The translations under genes were made by a program, and so were the position numbers. The notes under the pieces are model-generated. The model worked only from the letters and a program-made list of their open reading frames with translations, was not told where the DNA came from and searched no databases. Below, piece by piece: positions 30,235 to 32,669 of a DNA stretch of 32,669 nucleotides. How positions within the stretch are numbered: the stretch's first letter is position 1; every line of letters starts with the position of its first letter. Source of the stretch: Trueperaceae bacterium (lineage in GTDB: Bacteria > Deinococcota > Deinococci > Deinococcales > Trueperaceae); the NCBI GenBank assembly GCA_030147925.1, contig JASBUK010000108.1, forward strand, positions 1 to 32,669, read 5' to 3'.

Positions 30235-30453
30235 ATGCAAGCTAAGATTCATCCTAAAGCCGAACCCGCAAAAATCTATTGTGGCTGCGGCAATGTTATT
30301 GATACCCTGAGCACCAAAAAAGAAATCCATGTCGATGTCTGCAGCGCCTGCCATCCCTTCTATACCGGTCAACAGCGCTTTATCGATACCGAAGGCCGCG
30401 TAGAGAAGTTCCAGAAGCGCTTTGGTGACAGCTACCGCAACAACAAAAAATAA
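30235..30453 (+). CDS. rpmE: Ribosomal protein L31
   Basis: Large-subunit ribosomal protein of 72 residues that bridges the two subunits. It is the zinc-binding (C+) form, with CGC at 16-18 and CSAC near 35-38. The C-terminal part [20 protein letters not shown] is very close to Thermus L31, which is one basis for placing the organism in the Deinococcota. A strong AAGGAG supports the start, and an intrinsic terminator follows. C+ L31 paralogues without cysteines are usually induced by zinc limitation; only this one is present here. Confidence 0.97.
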   Translation: MQAKIHPKAEPAKIYCGCGNVIDTLSTKKEIHVDVCSACHPFYTGQQRFIDTEGRVEKFQKRFGDSYRNNKK

Positions 30454-30469
30454 CCCTGCTTTTCAGCAA

Positions 30470-30504
30470 AAATCCCGCAAGCTTAGTGCCTGCGAGATTT
30501 TTTT
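30470..30504 (+). terminator. Intrinsic terminator after rpmE
   Basis: AAATCCCGCA (30470-30479) pairs with TGCGAGATTT (30491-30500) with one mismatch. The inner GC/GC pairs surround a TTAGT loop, and the stem leads into a run of seven T ending at 30504. This is a canonical rho-independent terminator. Confidence 0.85.
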
Positions 30505-30540
30505 ACTATTTGCTGGAACGGGACACTTTCCACTTACTCA

Positions 30541-32364
30541 CTACTCTGGCACCGAAGCGTAGACATGCGTCCCCCGCCCGGGCGTAGAAAGCAATTCAAA
30601 TTGCCCACCACGGCTTTCTAAACGCTCGCGCATTTGTTTAAGACCCAGCCCACCGGCACTGGTAACACGGTCCGAAACCGTAACCGGGTCAAAGCCCCGC
30701 CCGTCATCTTTAATTTTTACAAAGGCATGTCCCTGGGGGGTTTTGCCAACCGTAACATACACCTGACGCGCCTTGGCGTGTTTGGCCACGTTGTTCATGG
30801 CTTCCTGAAAAATTCTAAACAGCACCGCTTCGGATTTTAACGTTAGCTGGGGCGCATCCTGAATGTCCAGCTCAATGTTGATGTCATTTTGTTGACCGTA
30901 ATCGCTGCTGTAGCGGCGAATAGTCTCAATAAAACCGTGACGCTCCAAATCGATGGGCCGCAAAGCGAAGATGCTGCGTCTAACTTCTTTTATGGTCTCG
31001 CGGATAGTCTTTTTGGCCCTGTCCAGTTCCACCCTGGCCTTTTGAGGCTGACTGTCTAACAGGCGCATTACCAGGTCAAGTTTAAGGGCAGTAAAAGCCA
31101 GCGACTGCGCCACTCCGTCATGAATCTCTCGGGCAATCCGCTCCCGTTCTCCGGCAATGGCTAACTCTTCGGACTGCAGATAGGCTCGAGCATTCCTGAG
31201 TGCCAAACTGACTTGCCCAGCCAATAAGCTGAGAAAAGGCAGGCTGGCTTCATCGAAATGATCGGGCTGTTCATGGGCTAAAATAACTGTCCCTAAGCGC
31301 TCTTTCTCTGCTAGTAAGGGTAAGCTGATGGCACTTTGGGCTCTAGATAGAATTGGCCCGCTATCAGCACGTTCTTGTGCTGATAATTGCTGGGCAATGC
31401 AAGGCTCGGTTCGCTTGGCGGCCTTACCCAAAAAGCCCTCTCCGGCATGCAAAGACAGGCTGGCAGGCTTGTCTATACCGTGCCAGGCTTTTAGCTGGAG
31501 CAAACGTTCCCCATCCGCTAAATAAACGCCGCCCATGCTGGCATCGGCGCGAACGATAGCCTGATTTAGCAGTGCCTCAAGCAAGCGTTCCAGGTTGCCT
31601 TCTGCGCGGATGCTGCGATCCACATTAAAAAGCGTTAGCAGATCGCGGGTTCGGCTGTGTGTGGCCTCAGCAGCAGCTAAAAACTCCGAACTTAGAATAC
31701 TGAAACTCTCGCGCTGCTCGGGGTTTAGCTGCATTTCATAGTAGGCATGCACGCTGCCCTCAAAGCGTCCTCCCCACACGAGTGGTGCTGATAAAACCCA
31801 GTAATTCTTTCCCTGTAAAACTAGCTGTTCGGCAGGTGTTTGGCCTGCTGCCATTTGCCGATCACGGTTATTAGCATCCTCCGCCATTACTTCATTAAGA
31901 CCGTGACTGCGCGTTACACCAACACCATTAATAGCTAACAGCACCGCCGTTCCCTTAGCACCAGTCACTTCGGCAATACCCTGACTGGCCGCCGAGAGCA
32001 CTCCCTCTAAGTCGGTGGCGGCGGCAAATTGCTCGGTAACCTTCTGAATAGCGCCCAAAAGAGCGTGGCTGTCCTTTAGTTCGGTATAGAGCCGCCGCAA
32101 CTCATCTTGGGCATCTTCTCGCCCTCGCACCTCCGAAGCAATCCAATTTAGGGTCAAAAAGGTAACGGCAGGGCCTAAGATGCTGTAAAACAAAAGCTGC
32201 GTCCAGAATTGCCAACGTGCATCACCCAGCGGCACAATAAGGAGTTGGTGCAGCAAGACTACGCCCACAATAGCCACCGGCAGCCAAAAACGCGCCAGCT
32301 TGACCTGCTGGTGCAAACTACCCGGTTTGGTCAGTTGCTCGAGCTCGCGTGGCAAAGGTCTCAC
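30541..32364 (-). CDS. Histidine kinase with GAF domains, NarX/DegS type
   Basis: Sensor kinase of 607 residues. Two membrane helices (about 27-46 and 52-74) are followed by a coiled-coil linker, a first GAF-like domain (about 115-235), a second GAF domain (about 255-395) and a HisKA_3 dimerisation domain. The phospho-acceptor is His415 in REIHDGVAQS. The ATPase domain has NNVAKHA (524-530), DDGRGF (553-558) and GGLGLKQM (571-578). Kinases of this type usually pair with NarL/LuxR-family regulators; none is visible, so the partner lies outside the window. The GTG start overlaps the upstream gene by 4 nt. The GAF ligand cannot be predicted. Confidence 0.9.
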   Translation of the reverse strand: MRPLPRELEQLTKPGSLHQQVKLARFWLPVAIVGVVLLHQLLIVPLGDARWQFWTQLLFYSILGPAVTFLTLNWIASEVRGREDAQDELRRLYTELKDSHALLGAIQKVTEQFAAATDLEGVLSAASQGIAEVTGAKGTAVLLAINGVGVTRSHGLNEVMAEDANNRDRQMAAGQTPAEQLVLQGKNYWVLSAPLVWGGRFEGSVHAYYEMQLNPEQRESFSILSSEFLAAAEATHSRTRDLLTLFNVDRSIRAEGNLERLLEALLNQAIVRADASMGGVYLADGERLLQLKAWHGIDKPASLSLHAGEGFLGKAAKRTEPCIAQQLSAQERADSGPILSRAQSAISLPLLAEKERLGTVILAHEQPDHFDEASLPFLSLLAGQVSLALRNARAYLQSEELAIAGERERIAREIHDGVAQSLAFTALKLDLVMRLLDSQPQKARVELDRAKKTIRETIKEVRRSIFALRPIDLERHGFIETIRRYSSDYGQQNDINIELDIQDAPQLTLKSEAVLFRIFQEAMNNVAKHAKARQVYVTVGKTPQGHAFVKIKDDGRGFDPVTVSDRVTSAGGLGLKQMRERLESRGGQFELLSTPGRGTHVYASVPE

Positions 32365-32636
32365 TTCCCCTTAGGTCGTTTGGCGGCCTTGGGTCTGAAT
32401 TCGCTCATCATGAATGGATAGGCCAGTAAATATACGCCAAAAATAAGCACCAGTTGTACCCAGAAATTATCTATAAGCGGCAAATTAAACAGGCTTGCCA
32501 GCGTAAACAATACACCCACTAAAAAGGCAAAAACTATCGATTTCAGAAATAGCCGCAGCAGCTTTCCCGGCGTTATCTTACGCGCCTGAGCCACAGTACG
32601 CTGCCACTCTTTGCGTTCTTTGTTCTTTTTCGACAT
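32361..32636 (-). CDS. Small membrane protein upstream of the kinase
   Basis: A 91-residue protein with a basic N-terminus (MSKKNKERKEWQRTVAQARK), two hydrophobic segments (about 29-49 and 58-77) and a Lys/Arg/Pro-rich tail. No family recognised. Its stop overlaps the kinase start (GTGA), so it is produced together with the kinase and may be an accessory or sensing subunit. Only weak binding-site bases (AAAG) precede the ATG. Confidence 0.65.
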   Translation of the reverse strand: MSKKNKERKEWQRTVAQARKITPGKLLRLFLKSIVFAFLVGVLFTLASLFNLPLIDNFWVQLVLIFGVYLLAYPFMMSEFRPKAAKRPKGK

Positions 32637-32639
32637 ATC

Positions 32640-32668
32640 TTTATAGTCCGTTTCATTCTGGTTGACAG
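32640..32668 (-). promoter_or_regulatory. Possible promoter of the 32636 gene
   Basis: On the minus strand, CTGTCA (32668-32663) and TATAAA (32645-32640) are 17 nt apart. The -10 is only 3 nt from the ATG, so the true start of transcription or translation is uncertain. The plus strand carries a perfect TTGACA at 32662-32667, which could be a -35 for a gene beyond the window. Confidence 0.4.
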
Positions 32669-32669
32669 T

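Larger units (their letters stand above)
119..32344. repeat. Highly iterated palindrome GCTCGAGC
   Basis: By reading through the window I count 34 exact copies of GCTCGAGC, for example at 119, 1483, 2940, 3300, 3915, 6169, 6490, 7763, 8803, 9073, 9853, 11206, 12026, 12650, 13364, 15201, 16313, 17591, 18746, 18758, 19783, 19861, 20342, 21374, 21904, 22105, 23781, 24219, 25746, 27242, 29318, 30086, 31184 and 32337. Only 7 further CTCGAG sites lack the full G/C flanks. About 0.5 copies of an 8-mer are expected in this length. Copies lie in coding sequence, in both gene orientations and in several frames, and also in gaps. Confidence 0.9.

Overview
This 32.7 kb window looks like chromosomal DNA of a bacterium from the Deinococcota (Deinococcus-Thermus), possibly a moderate-GC relative of Truepera. 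That placement is an inference from three things. The L31 protein closely resembles the Thermus type. At least seven genes have a TANNNT -10 element only 6-8 nt before a start codon and no ribosome binding site, as in leaderless Deinococcus genes. The gene families present also fit. No rRNA, tRNA, CRISPR array, intact transposon or prophage gene was seen.

Layout. 243-3782 (+): tatA, tatC, a chorismate mutase-DAHP synthase fusion, a multi-cluster ferredoxin-like protein and a small winged-helix protein. 3790-8419 (-): three uncharacterised genes, a repeat-rich gap with a possible decayed gene, and an MrfA-type DNA repair helicase. 8562-13870 (+): a family 2 glycosyltransferase, the sulfolipid genes sqdB and sqdX, a tandem-GNAT acetyltransferase and a stand-alone receiver protein lacking the usual phospho-acceptor Asp. 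13915-16891 (-): a vitamin B12 importer btuF-btuC-btuD behind a good promoter and a clear cobalamin riboswitch, divergent from zapE (16935-17978, +). 18297-21527 (-): a four-gene unit of two paralogous secreted proteins with extremely acidic tails, a PmrA/QseB-like response regulator and its histidine kinase, preceded by a phased array of CTTAAG half-sites. 21636-22906 (+): a small gene, an alpha/beta hydrolase and another small gene. 22914-29345 (-): a TspO-like membrane protein, an orphan Fe/polyamine-type ABC ATPase, an LpxB-like protein, then the overlapping or closely packed run aroA-cmk-nadK. 29406-30453 (+): a small gene, a SufE-like protein and rpmE with a leader hairpin and a terminator. 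30541-32636 (-): a membrane protein overlapping a GAF-GAF NarX-type histidine kinase.

Two features stand out. The 8-bp palindrome GCTCGAGC occurs 34 times by my reading, against about 0.5 expected by chance, scattered through genes and gaps like cyanobacterial HIP1. The acidic-protein/two-component unit with its CTTAAG array looks like a self-regulated envelope cation-sensing or cation-buffering system that I do not recognise as described. Lesser points are a VapC/PIN-like remnant in frame behind the helicase, a dispersed GT/CT-rich inverted repeat, and a B12 riboswitch whose output appears to be a hairpin over the btuF ribosome binding site.
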